Shown: positions 51,892 through 62,790, numbered from the stretch's first letter. The stretch: DNA of 64,000 nt from Bedellia somnulentella (GCA_963576735.1 OY755181.1:4030001-4094000), one strand, 5' to 3'. A program made the numbers and translations. Notes: generated from the sequence alone by a model not told the origin.

Positions 51892-52263
51892 ACATAACAT
51901 AACATAAACATAAACGTTCACGCCGAATATCCCCGAAGGGGTTGGCAGAGATACTAATACTTCTGAACATCACGTGGCTTTGTCACCTGGTGTTCAGAGT
52001 ACCCACGTTTTGCATGGACAGTATACTCACGTGATAGGGGGCAGGCCTATCGCCGTTTTTGTACGAATACACTATCACATGACTAAGTACAACTCAGCCA
52101 TGTGGGTTTCCTCACGATGTTTATCCCTCACCGTTAACAACCATGATAAATTAACCACACATATATCTTTAGAAAAGAGAATTGGTGTAGGCTCGACCCA
52201 GGATTTGAACACTAGTCGTTTGCACGATAACCGAGTGTTCTACCCACTGGGCTATCACGGTTG
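51892..52263 (-). mobile_element. SINE-B (B2), full length with 10-bp TSD
   Basis: (ACATA)n tail, 'cgccgaatatccccgaagg', B2 block, core, head 'gggctatcacggttg'. 'cttaatttta' flanks at 51882-51891 and 52264-52273. Best reference copy of B2. Confidence 0.94.
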
Positions 52264-52273
52264 CTTAATTTTA

Positions 52274-53120
52274 CAAAATAATTAATCAGATTCTCACGTT
52301 ACGTCGAAGGTTTTTTGTGATGGACAATTTATTTTAAATATGTCAAACTAACGTTTGTTTTTGTCGCATAGAAAATCTTTTATAAAGTACGAACATGTTA
52401 CTAAACTGTAATTGTACAAACCATGTTTTGAAAAAATTAAAAAATGTGAATGTGAAGAAGCAACGGACTAATGATAAATTTAAAAAAATTGTTGTTAAAA
52501 AAATGATAGTTTTTAACTTAATTTTGAAAAATTAACTTTTTGACTTTTTTTTACTTTTGAATTTAAATGTATTGAAAGTAGGAAGACAAAAAGTATTTAA
52601 ATTACAAATAATTTAAAAATTAAAGTTGTATAAAAAATGTTAAATGAATAAAGTTTAAGTTAATAATAATTATATTTATAACTCGATATGGATGATTACG
52701 GATAATAAGAAAGAAGAGACAATAAGAGAATGAATAATTTCAAACATGTTTTGAGCTTAAGCGCCTTAACAACTTATAAGTAACTTAAGTAGCTTACATA
52801 CGTACATTTTCAACTAAAAAAACTGCCAAATATTTTTTTCCTATTATTTATGTTTCCGATTTATTCAGATTTTTTTATAATTTATCTCTTCATATATATA
52901 AAAGTTCAACAATTCAATTTCTCTGGTGAATCTGATAACTGGGCCATTAATGAGGAGACCTACCAGGAATAAGGCATTATATTAGAAGTGGGCTTCTTAG
53001 AATGCTAAGTAACAAAATCTGTGTCGGAGAAATTTACATTTGAAAAGTCTTGTTTTCACTATTCATTACGTTGTGTTTCGAGGAATTACAAAACGGCGTA
53101 ATAACCTTGTTTTTTTATAC
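52274..53120. other. Very AT-rich intergenic stretch
   Basis: 52490-52700 is almost pure A/T. No gene or element recognised. Confidence 0.4.
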
Positions 53121-53408
53121 GCTGTGTAGTATCGGCTTAGAATGGCAATACTCTTACATTCTTCCCATGGGCGATACTCTTGATACTCCATGATCATTAC
53201 TCTTACATTATTTCCATGGTAAGAGGCGACTAAGGGTATTGGGGCTTTTTAAGGGATTTTTGGGTGGTGCGGTTGGAAACCGTTTACCACGAACTTTTAT
53301 TTTACTATTTTTTCCCACCTCAACTTCCAAAAGTGGCTGAGTAATTTCTTATTCCGAAGATCTGGCTACCCCTTCTCGCGATTTATAGCCGTGAGTATAT
53401 GTATGTAT
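53121..53408 (+). mobile_element. SINE-A with internal duplication
   Basis: The head 'gctgtgtagtatcggcttag' is normal; 'tactcttacatt' occurs twice (about 53149 and 53201), marking a 50-odd-bp local duplication before the body continues to 'tatagccgtgagtatatg'. Confidence 0.87.
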
Positions 53409-53645
53409 TTAATTCTATATACCTCTATAGTCTAAGCTAAAAGCTAAGAATATCACTAATTCATTTCTTCCCGCAGGTCGGACGCAGCATTATAATTGGT
53501 TTATTTTAATTAATAATAGTAATTTGTTCATATTAAGCTTGGGTCAAGATAAAATTGTTAACATCACCCGGAGCCAGAGACTGTATCTTTAAACGGTGAT
53601 CTAAAACATGCATCGTGAGGATTCACACCTACAAAGCAGAGTAAA
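53409..53645. other. Intergenic stretch
   Basis: 53440-53480 could be a second SINE-A head remnant ('ctaagaatatcactaattc'). Otherwise unassigned. Confidence 0.35.
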
Positions 53646-53651
53646 GCTTAC

Positions 53652-53745
53652 ATACATACATACATATACTCACGCCATAAGTTTCCATTGGGGTAGGTAG
53701 ATAATATTGATCGCCACTTTGTACGGTCCTGATAAACTTTAGTTT
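53652..53745 (-). mobile_element. RTE LINE, 3'-end fragment
   Basis: 'catacatacatatactcacg' with 'ccataagtttccattggggt' and 'gatcgccactttgtacggtc' is the antisense RTE end. Confidence 0.8.
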
Positions 53746-54251
53746 TTTTACTTATGAATATGAATTATTTGCAAATTCAAACTTCTTCACGGTATTTTTT
53801 TCCGCATAAAGTAAAATAGCAATACGCTCGGGCCTTATCAAACGTAATTAAAATTCCTTAACTGAATATCATGCCTTTTGCATTTAGAGAAGCATAAAAT
53901 AATAAGAAACATAATTGTTTTTTTGCAACTCTAAATCTAAATCTATTAAGTTTAATATTATTTCTTGAGGTAATTGTACTTAATTTAATTTTTCTTGTCT
54001 TGATTGGTTATCCAACGTATTAATATCCTACTCCTATTATTTAAATTTTTCTGTGTTATGTCATCTTCATAGATACCCCCCTATAGATTCCGCTTACAGG
54101 GCACTCGATATCCGCAACACGTTTGACTAATTAAGTAGACGTATAAAATTTCCCCTACGCACTGTTTTAGTTGCGACCAGAACTAGGAACTGCGTGTTCG
54201 TGCTCCAAAAATATTTATACATACTGTTTTATTTATTACTATTGCTTTGAC

Positions 54252-54335
54252 ATGCCAAAATGTTTAATAAAGTGGTGTGGGAAATCAACTACAAAATACA
54301 ACGACCAAAAAGACGGTATTAAATTCCATCAATAA
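54252..54335 (+). pseudogene. THAP zinc-finger first exon, donor site lost
   Basis: From ATG at 54252 the frame reads 'MPKCLIKWCGKSTTKY' and on to 'DGIKFHQ' before TAA. This is the start of a THAP domain (C-x4-C here, then the conserved Phe-His), a DNA-binding finger found in host transcription factors and P-type transposases. THAP genes often splice soon after the 'FH' motif. Here 'catcaataagc' stands where 'catcagtaagc' would give a good donor, so a G-to-A change would have killed the splice site. No second half of the domain follows. Probably a gene or transposon relic. Confidence 0.6.
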
Positions 54336-54519
54336 GCATAAAATCATAATTAAAATGCAATTCAAGAGATCAATTTAAACTGGTCATTACCATAGTTCCG
54401 TCACATTCTCTCTTTACGTTGATTGTGATTACGTCTTTTTCTAGCAAAATATCAAGGATGTCCAAAGATACTTTTAGAACGGAATGGTTTCGGAACGGGA
54501 ACTACGAAGCCAATCCGTT

Positions 54520-54600
54520 CCGGAGGTTGCGGGTTCGATTCCGATTTCAGAGCAATATTTATGTGATGAGCTTATATTAATGTGTACTATATAATTTTAA
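54520..54600 (+). mobile_element. SINE-D, 3' part
   Basis: 'ggttgcgggttcgattccg' (B box) then 'gcaatatttatgtgatgagc': sense orientation of the family at 11868. Confidence 0.65.
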
Positions 54601-54739
54601 ATATACCGTTAAGTTAGTATCCCATAATACAAGTCTTACTTAGTTTGGGGCTAATTTAATTTGTGTATAATATGTCCGTATACAGACTATTTCTTAAATA
54701 GAAGTTCAAGTATATATTTATTTATTTGTTTTATTTAAT

Positions 54740-54802
54740 CTTTTTGCAAAACTAATATCAACATTAAAAGGACGCAGACGAAGTCGAGGGTACCAGAGCT
54801 AG
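54740..54802 (+). mobile_element. Helitron-like 3' end
   Basis: 'gacgcagacgaagtcgaggg' then 'taccagagctag|t' matches the lepidopteran Helitron terminus with CTAG|T. The 5' limit is unknown. Confidence 0.5.
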
Positions 54803-55170
54803 TATCTAAATATTTCAAACCTTGCTCTGTTAGAATATCGTTTATATTTGAGTTTTCCTAAATTACCCGAGATGAAAGCCAAATGGATTAAAGCTACTCA
54901 TCCTTTCAACGACACCGGTTTTGTTTACCGACCCATATATATGTATCTCTACTTTTTTCTTGATTTTCAATAAAAATATGAATGTTAAAATCTATTAATT
55001 TTTTCCCTTCGAACTAATTTATCAACTCCATTTTTCAAATGTCCCATCACTATTAAAGAGTTCAAATATAGTGCGACCTTGAAGGAGCCACTCACAGGCA
55101 TTATGCGTTGTTCCCCACTACCCATGCTTTCCTCCAAGAGTTGCGAGTTTGGATTCATACAAATATATAC
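54803..55170. other. Intergenic stretch
   Basis: No recognised gene or element. Confidence 0.4.
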
Positions 55171-55180
55171 TGTATGCGGA

Positions 55181-56957
55181 ATACCACCCAAAATACGAGA
55201 GTGAATGTAGTGAAAGATGATCAGGGTGAATTGGCGACGGATGAAAGTAGCATGAAACGAGTATGGAAGAACTATTTTGAGGGACTCTTTGAAAAAGAGG
55301 ATGCATCCGTTTCTTCGCCAATCGACAGTAATGTTGATTGAAACGATGTGATGGGTGCCTTTAGTGAAAGTGAGATCAGTATGGAAGAAATAATGAAAGC
55401 AATGAAGAGTATGAAAATAGGGAAGGCGGCAGGGTATGATAGGATAACTATCGAAATGCTGAGGGCTGCTAAAAGGGTTGGTGGCTTCTTGGTTGTACTT
55501 CCTTTTCCAAAAGTGCTGGTCGAGTGGCAAAGTACCACAAGACTGGTGCAAGGCGGTGATTGTGCCCCTGTATAAAGGAAAAGGGTCACGCCAGGAGGCT
55601 AAAAACTACCGCGGCATTAGCCTACTCAGCATTGTCGGTAAATTGTATGCAAAGGTATTGATTGAAAGAGTGATGAATGAAACTGATGAGAAAATATGGG
55701 ATGTGCAAGCAGGATTTAGGAAAGGAATGGGATGTATGGATCAAATCTTCTCTCTAAGGAGCATCACCGAAAAGTTCTTAGCTAAGAACCAAAAGGTGTA
55801 TTGCTCCTTCATTGATTTAGAGAAGGCGTATGATAGGGTGGTAAGAAAGTGTTTATGGGAGGTGTTATCCAAGTTCGGTTTGGGGAGTCAACTTATACGT
55901 GCATTGGTATCACTTTATGAGGATTCTAGTGCATGTGTAAGAGTAAACGGGGAAAACACTGACTGGTTCGGAATCTCTAGGGGTGTCCGACAGGGATGTG
56001 TAGCTTCTCCGTGGCTCTTCAATTTGTTCATGGATGACTGTTTGACAGAGTTGCGTGAAAGTGAATATGGACTAAGAATGGGTGGATACATCATTAAATG
56101 CCTCTGGTATGCTGACGATCAAGTGCTACTTGCATCGTCGGCAGAAGAGTTGCAAGAGATGATGAATATTGCATGTAAGTCTTTTGTAAGAAAAGGAATG
56201 AGGGTGAATGTGGATAAGACCAAAACGATGGTTTTTGAGAGACAGGAAGATGTGACAGAATGCGGGATTACGATTGATGGTAAGGATGTGGAACAGGTGA
56301 AGGAGTTTGTATATCTGGGAAGTTTGTTTACAAGGGATGGAAAATGTGATGAAGATATTGAGAGAAGAGTGAAGAAGGGTAATGCGATTAATGGAGCATT
56401 GGATAGCCTAATGTCTAGTCAATCGGTGTCCGAAAGGGCCCGAATGGCTGTGCATGATGCCGTTCTTGTTCCTACGCTTATGTATGGTAGTGAATGTTGG
56501 GTGTGGCAGAAGAAGCATGAAAGCAGAGTGAATGCAGTAGAAATGAGGTCCCTCAGAAAAGTTTGTAATGTTAGGTTATGTGATCGTGTGAGGAACGATG
56601 TGATTCGTGAAAGGTGTGGTGTAAAAGATGATATTGTAAGTAAGATAGAAAAAGGAATGTTGAGATGGTTTGGGCACATCGAGAGGATGGATGATAGGAA
56701 ATTGGTAAAAGGTATCTATGGAGCTAATGTGGAAGGTAATGTTAGTCGAGGACGGCCACGAAAGACACACTTGGACCAAATTGAAAGTGTGCTCAAAAAG
56801 GCAAGCGTCCGAAGTATGAAGAATAAAAGAGCATGTATGAAAAGATTGATGGATGTAGACGAAGCAAGAGAGGTTTGCCAGGATCGTACGAAGTGGCGAT
56901 CGATAGTCTCTGCCTACCACAATGGGAACTAACGGCGTGAGTATATGTATGTATGTA
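55181..56957 (+). mobile_element. RTE-type LINE, 5'-truncated, with TSD
   Basis: It begins within the coding region and ends '...aacggcgtgagtatatg' and (ATGT)n. 'tgtatgcgga' flanks at 55171-55180 and 56958-56967, although part of this overlaps the tail repeat. It lacks the endonuclease half. This is the longest copy of the family whose 3' ends are scattered over the window. Confidence 0.88.
55193..56932 (+). pseudogene. RTE reverse transcriptase, broken
   Basis: Frame 1 covers the linker and RT start (a 'VVKDDQGELATDE' string, then 'KIGKAAGYD'), with an in-frame TGA at 55339-55341. Near 55480-55500 the sense frame moves by +1, and a 484-codon frame from 55478 carries the rest: 'IVPLYKGKGSRQEAKNYRGI', 'FIDLEKAYDRV', 'GVRQGCVASPWLFN', the active site 'YADDQVLLA', and a long C-terminal domain ending 'KWRSIVSAYHNGN'. 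The enzyme would copy RTE RNA, and by tail similarity SINE-A and SINE-B RNA, into the genome. As it stands it is dead: truncated, one stop, one frameshift. Confidence 0.9.
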
Positions 56958-57017
56958 TGTATGCGGAGTCTATTGGGGGTGGTCTGTGGTCAGCTTAGAA
57001 TAGCAAGGGACATATAT

Positions 57018-57110
57018 CTGTCACCGGCCAAACCCGATTTTAGGACAAACCATTATAGCCTAGGCTCAACTAGGTCTTCCTTTACGCGATTGGATTAACC
57101 AGTATCCTCA
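57018..57110 (+). repeat. Inverted relative of the 50-bp repeat at 59210-59398
   Basis: 'ccaaacccgattttaggac', 'agcctaggctcaactagg' and 'ggattaaccagtatcctc' are the reverse complement, with some changes, of 59300-59395. Confidence 0.75.
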
Positions 57111-57430
57111 CAGCCCATATATGTCCCCACCAAGGGGCTCGAGCCTACCCTATATAGGGTGATCTGGCCATAGTCCACCACGCTGGTCAATTGCGGGTTG
57201 ACAGACTAACGACTACTACCGCAATAGTAGCCGGGACCAACGGCTTAACGTGCCCCCCGAAGCACGGAATCATCTTAATTTTAGGATAATCAGGTGATTC
57301 AAGCCTTCAATATCCTTCCAGCTGGGTTAAATCTTACAAATTGAATTTGTAAGCTCACCACCCCCCTGGAATCGAACCCGAGATCTCCGTACTTGAAACC
57401 AAGCGCTAAACCGCGAGACCACGGAGGCAG
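57111..57430 (-). mobile_element. SINE-E (tRNA-headed lepidopteran SINE)
   Basis: Antisense order: 'catatatgtccccaccaagg', 'ccaccacgctggtcaattgc', 'gccccccgaagcacggaatc', 'aatcaggtgattcaagcc', then a tRNA-like head with B box complement 'ggaatcgaacccgag' and A-box side 'gcgagaccacggaggc'. I recognise this from other lepidopteran genomes. Confidence 0.8.
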
Positions 57431-57731
57431 TAACCCGTGTAGCCTAGTCCAATTTGTCATGAAATACGTGTTCATCACGAAAGTGAAAATAAATAGACGA
57501 ACTAAATAAAATACTCGGTAATGGGAATAATAATCATTTTCATTAAACTATAATGATTCGTCGTTAAGTCATAATATCAATTAAACTTTTATCTACTTAA
57601 TCCAACAATTAAACTATCATACCATATTTAACAATTTTTTTTTTATACAAGCCAAAATGTCTTAATTATATGGTAAAACAGACAATCATACTATATCGAT
57701 TAAAATACGAGTAGTATGTCAATTATTAAAA
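57431..57731. other. AT-rich intergenic stretch
   Basis: No recognised gene or element. Confidence 0.4.
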
Positions 57732-57865
57732 TTACTAATAAATAAAGAAAAGAAAAATTTCGACACCAGCGGGTATCGAACTCACGACCTCCGGGTATGC
57801 GCTTACTTCACTCTGCCGATTGATGACACATGAGGTTTCTACGAACAAAACATTCTAATTATTTA
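57732..57865 (+). mobile_element. SINE-C inverted dimer, right arm deleted
   Basis: The antisense arm starts at 'aataaataaagaaaagaaaa' and reaches the A-box region ('ctctgccgattgatg'), then jumps to the sense 3' end 'acacatgaggtttctacg' and 'aacaaaacattctaattatt'. Both outer borders of the dimer family are kept. Confidence 0.75.
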
Positions 57866-58278
57866 TTATTATTCATAGTCAAATCCAATCGCTCACTAAA
57901 GTAACAAGAACTAATAACCTTAGACCACTGAATTATCTGCCACTGTATGTATGTCCGACTAGTAGTAATGAATACGGGAGGAGGGTGTGGACTCACATAT
58001 TGCCTCATATACTTAACCAATTGCCTAAGCAACTAAGTCTTGACCTTATTAAATAAAAAAATAAAAAAGTGTATTAAAAAAATACTTTATTGATGGTAAA
58101 TTAATTTTTTACATTTTAAATCCAGTCCAGTCCAGTAAATATTGTAAAATCTTATATTAGACTCCCTAGGGGCCACAATCTAGATTATAAGTATAGATTA
58201 ATACCCCTTTGTATTATAATTATAAATGTTAAAAACCTTTAAAATAAAACGTTTCAAATTTTAATAAAAAAAAATTAT
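57866..58278. other. AT-rich intergenic stretch
   Basis: No recognised gene or element. Confidence 0.4.
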
Positions 58279-58602
58279 TGTGTGATAATTAGGCGTTCTC
58301 AACATTTGCATTCTATCTGTAAAGATAGACAAGTGGCCTTCCGAGTTTGTGAAAAATTCGGAGATAAGGGTCGCTGACACTACTTATATTAACAAGAGTA
58401 AAAGAAACAAAGGAAAAAATAATTTCGCACTAGTAGCCACTTGATACTATAGCTCAATTGGCCGAGCGACGGGGCCGTATACCCTGTATACCACGCCTGA
58501 GGAGGTGTGGGCTCGATTCCCGCTGGTGTTGAAATTTTTCTTTACTTTATTTATTAGTAATAATCCCCACATGAGGTTTTCATGAACAAAACATTCTAAT
58601 AA
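58279..58602 (+). mobile_element. SINE-C, full-length variant
   Basis: 'tgtgataattaggcgttctc', 'agacaagtggccttccgag', 'tatagctcaattggccgagc', B box 'ggctcgattcccgc', 'aaatttttctttactttatt' and 'catgaacaaaacattctaat'. It has an extra 'tataccacgcctgaggagg' stretch in the variable-arm position. Confidence 0.88.
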
Positions 58603-59209
58603 TTTAAAATCGTTATTTATTTTTACATGGTTTGCTTTGGTGACATCTGGAATTGCAGAGTAAAATTGCCTTCTTGCACTGGCATCTATTTGTGGAACAG
58701 TTTTTGTTACAATTGCATCTCACAAATCCTTGGCCTCATCCAACTGAATGTTTTGTAGCTGCAGTCCGTGAGGAGCGGCTGGGCCGCTCTGAGAAAGAGA
58801 AAGAAAGAGAGAGACATTTTATTCGCTGCACAGATGACCAAGAGACATACGACGTACAGTTAAACATGAAAATAAAAAATAAAAGCTTTGACAAAAACAA
58901 CATTGAAAAAAAAAAAACATGAAAAAATAATTGTATAATAATAATAGAAAAAACAATGTAATACAGAACGTATTAGATAAAGATAGAAAAAGGCAAAGAT
59001 AGAAAATAAAAAACATTTTTTTAAAATAACAACATAAGTTGACCATTTACATAGAAAGGTCTCTGCACAGCGAAACGGTGCTGACTCAGCATAACGTTGT
59101 GAGCTCTGCGAACTCACAACACTGATTTCTCTGGGAACTCCCGCATGTACAAGTCAAGTATTTTCGACCCCACCAAATGTTTTCGCTAAATTTCTGTTCA
59201 GACTAGGCC
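58603..59209. other. Intergenic stretch
   Basis: 58740-58830 has a GC-rich part and a GA-rich run ('gagaaagagaaagaaagaga'), and 59055-59120 another GC-richer part. No family recognised. Confidence 0.35.
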
Positions 59210-59398
59210 ATACCAATTTATCCTAGAGTGTGCGTGTCTATATTAGGATCAACTAATTTGGCCTAGTCTAAACTGGTCTATCCTATCGGCCTTAGGACAA
59301 ATCAATTTGGACTAGGCTATACTGGTTAATCCTATCGCGTATAGCAAGAACTAGTTGAACCTAGGCTTTACTTGTTTATCCTAAAATCGGGTTTGGAC
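59210..59398. repeat. ~50-bp tandem repeat, three to four units
   Basis: Units share 'caactaatttggcctagtc', '(aa)actggt(c/t)tatcctatcg' and recur about every 50 bp, with increasing divergence toward 'cctaaaatcgggtttggac'. Confidence 0.8.
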
Positions 59399-59403
59399 GG
59401 TAA

Positions 59404-59653
59404 CATATACATACATATACTTACGGCCATAAATCCCTAAAAGGAGTAGCCAGAGCTTCAGAGCTTGAAACTCCGCAGCTACATTTGGAAGTTAATAGGG
59501 GAGAAGGTGGTAAAAATAAACTATCGTTGGTGATGTGTTCATAGGAGGCGACTTAGGGTATTGAAGTTTTTGAAGTGATTTTAGGTGATGCGGTTGTAGA
59601 CCCATCGGTTGACTACCTAGTTTCGAGATTTATAACCGAGAGTATAATGTATT
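59404..59653. mobile_element. SINE-A with its front half inverted
   Basis: 59404-59536 is antisense A2 3' half (tail to 'tatcgttggtgatg'). At about 59537 it turns to sense: 'ataggaggcgacttagggta', 'gatgcggttgtagacccatc', then a shortened end 'gatttataaccgagagtata'. Confidence 0.75.
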
Positions 59654-60079
59654 TTTTCAAAAGTTATCTTCCTGTTTTATGACCAACATAATACATTTAG
59701 CATTGTGTTATTTAATTCAACAAAAACATAAACAATGTCTCACATTAGCAAAATATGAAACAAAATAGAAAAACCTAGTCGCTTGTTTTTATTTATAAAA
59801 ATCACATTATGTCTGGATTGAGCTAGGGAAGCGTGAGATTAAATCATGATTCTAACACGTTTTGGCCTTACCCCACCTGAATTCGTCATGTCAAATTATT
59901 CGAAGAGACAAAACGATGGAGACAAACGGATTCAATAAATATCGGCGTATACCTAGAAGTAATACTAATAGAGTCGGGGTCACACCTGCACCTATAAAAT
60001 TTCACTTGTTCTAACTATACTTAGAACTCTGACTAATAATAAGTAGGATGGTTATTGTATAAGTGCAAATCGTTGATAC
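59654..60079. other. AT-rich intergenic stretch
   Basis: No recognised gene or element. Confidence 0.4.
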
Positions 60080-60090
60080 ATTTAATAATT

Positions 60091-60340
60091 TGCCGTGTAG
60101 TGTCGGCTTAGAATAGCACTACCCCATTTCTACCCGTGGGTGATCGTAAGAGGCGACTAAGGGTATAGGGGATTTTTAAGTGATTTATGGGCGATGTGGT
60201 TGGAGACCCATCACCAAAAACGTTTATTATTATCATCTTTTCCCCAATCAACTTCCAAAAGTGGCTGAGGAATTTATCATTCCAAAGCTCTGGCTACCCC
60301 GTTAAGGGATTTATAGCCGTGAGTATATGTATGAATATGT
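60091..60340 (+). mobile_element. SINE-A, full length with 11-bp TSD
   Basis: 'atttaataatt' flanks at 60080-60090 and 60341-60351. The body runs 'gccgtgtagtgtcggcttag' to 'tatagccgtgagtatatg'. This fixes the SINE-A 5' end at 'tgccgtgtagtg'. Confidence 0.95.
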
Positions 60341-60351
60341 ATTTAATAATT

Positions 60352-61740
60352 ATTTTAATGTTATATACGTGTGTTAAGTCAACAAAATATACTATAAATG
60401 AATAGTAAACTGTACAAGACTATATTGATCAGAGAGGAAGACACACGTAAGGCCTCTTTTTTATAATATCTAAAAATTTGGAGCCGTTTTTTCACACTTC
60501 CCACCCATCATATGTTTTAAGTGAAATACTTTTATTTTCATTTATCTCCATGGATATAATCGCATAATGGTATGGATATAATCTTTTCAGTTATCCAACT
60601 CAATGTTTCTAATACCAAGGAAGTGCCGTCATTTCATTAGAGGCGAAGAAAAATGGATTTTGCACTCAAATGACTCGCGTAAAGGTATTACAGCGTAGTC
60701 GGGTCTTATTCATTTTCTTTTCACTCTTATCATATTTCAAAAGACTTGTGATTCTACGAGGAAAAAATCTTAAAACTTTTTCATAGTGTCCAGACTAAAA
60801 ATACGGATTAAGGAATGAATTAAAATACTAATATATTTCAAAATATGGCTAGATTGATCTTACAACACATTAAGTTATGCAAATGGGCATAGAAATATAA
60901 GAATTAAAAATACAGTTTTTGAACGAAGTCTACTTATAGTCACAGCTAAAAATCTAAAAAAAACATTTGAAATTCCTCAATCACTTTTGAAAGTTCAGTG
61001 CGCGAAAATAATTAAATATGGCATACCATATTGCCCGATCATTACTTAAAATTAGTATGTTTTAATACAAGTGTGGAATGGCTGTCATCGCAAAGAGTTC
61101 CGACAAATGTCAACCTGAGCCGAAGGCGAGGGTTTACAGTCGGAACGAGTTGCACTGACGGTTCCGCACGTGTATTGAACGACTATTTTTAATTTAGTTG
61201 CGAAAACATAAGCAATTTCATAAAATTAAAAAAAAACAAACAACTAAAATTGCAAAGAAAATTTCTGGAAAATGGCGGAACCGTAAACCATAGAGAAAGT
61301 AGACTTTCAGCGAGAAATTTTTTTAACCATTCTGGTGGATAAAGGAGACTATACCCATACAGCCGTCTACAGTAGAATCTTTTTATTGATATGAAATTAA
61401 GTGACATGAAATTAAACCTAACTCAACTCATTAAATCAAATCACTAAATCTGATATTGAAACAATTTAGTAGCTTCTTTTTAGAAAATTATCTACGTATT
61501 TGCATGAAACATAAAAACTGCTTTGATTTTTTTGTGTTAAAAACTTCATGGTTGGTGTTTCTTTATAACATACATTATTTTGACAGTTGGGAAAGAAAAA
61601 GCACTAGTGCGGGAATGGCAAAAAAAGCACGACATTACGTTCACGCCCACATCCCGAACGATATACGTCCCTGCAAAACGTCACTTTTTGAGCAACTGTA
61701 TTAAAAAATATATTCCAACATTGCCACTTTCCACACCCGC
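60352..61740. other. Intergenic stretch
   Basis: A decayed antisense SINE-A may lie at 60965-61055 ('attcctcaatcacttttgaa'). 61095-61165 is GC-richer ('ccgaaggcgagggtttacag'). No gene recognised. Confidence 0.35.
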
Positions 61741-61744
61741 AGGA

Positions 61745-61958
61745 AGACAGGGCCGGTCTATTCTTTTCCGCAGGTGTAGGTATGGGGCTTTCACAAGTGA
61801 TTTTTGGACAATGCGGTTGGAAACCCATTACCAACGATACCTTATTTCTACTATCTTGTCCCTTATTAACTTTCAAATGATGCTAAGGAGTTTCCAGCTC
61901 TGAAACTTTGGCTACCTCTTTTTGGCTTTATGGTCGTGAGTATGTGTATGTATGTCAT
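61745..61958 (+). mobile_element. SINE-A (A2), 5'-shortened
   Basis: 'ggtatggggctttcacaag', 'gatttttggacaatgcggtt', 'cttgtcccttattaactttc' and 'ttatggtcgtgagtatgtg'. Confidence 0.85.
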
Positions 61959-62469
61959 CTATAAGTGTTTGTGTGTGTCTATAACTTTGATGACAGCAAA
62001 CTATAAATTAGTTTATTTTGATATAATCAAAATTATTTCTTTGATCATGTTTTTTGTAATTCTAACCAAATCACCTTAGATTTATTGACCTCACCATCTA
62101 AGGCTCTCATCTCATCATCATTTCTTGAGACAAGAGAAAGATATTTTGAATTTGATTTGTATTAAAGAGTGTTTCTATTCTATTCTTCTATTCTTCAAAA
62201 TCGATTACGAAAAATGATTTCAAATGTGAGTCAAAAGTGATTAAAACTCAATCAAACTGTATTGAAACTTTACCACCGAGCTAGGTGTTTGTCTCTATGC
62301 AATTGTCTTTGTTGAGGTAACTTTCACAGTCAATTCTACAGTTTTGAACTGTAGGTTACTTCAGGAAATATAACATACTACCACAGTTCTAATTAATTTA
62401 CTATAATAATAAAAATGAACACTAATATAAAGCCGGTGAGAACAATATAATTAAATATGTTCGACTCAA
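61959..62469. other. AT-rich intergenic stretch
   Basis: No recognised gene or element. (TTCTA)n-like 'ttctattctattcttctatt' at about 62175 may be an old LINE tail. Confidence 0.35.
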
Positions 62470-62790
62470 ACTCAAACGTTCGCATCGTATATCCCCGAAG
62501 GAGTTGGCAGAAGTACTAATACTTCAGAACACCACGTGAATAATATTGTCATCTGCTGATGTACCCACGTTTTGCTTAGACAGTGTACTCACGTGGTAGA
62601 TTGCAGGCCTATTGCCGTTTTTGTACAAATACACTATCGCATAACTAAACTTAGCCATATGTTTTCTCTCACCGTTAATAGCCATGATAAATTAACCATA
62701 CTTATGACTTTAAAAAAAAAAAAGTGTAGGCCCGACCCGAGATTTGAACCCTAATCGTCTGTACGATACGCTTATGAGCTATCAGGGTTG
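62470..62790 (-). mobile_element. SINE-B (B2), older
   Basis: 'ctcaaacgttcgcatcgtat', 'cccgaaggagttggcagaag' to 'gagctatcagggttg', with many small changes. Confidence 0.85.

Noticed and set aside
54985..55551. 188-codon minus-strand ORF
   Set aside because: It is antisense to the RTE coding region and has no recognisable domain.
58750..59120. Two GC-rich blocks as MITE ends
   Set aside because: I could not find inverted complementarity between them.
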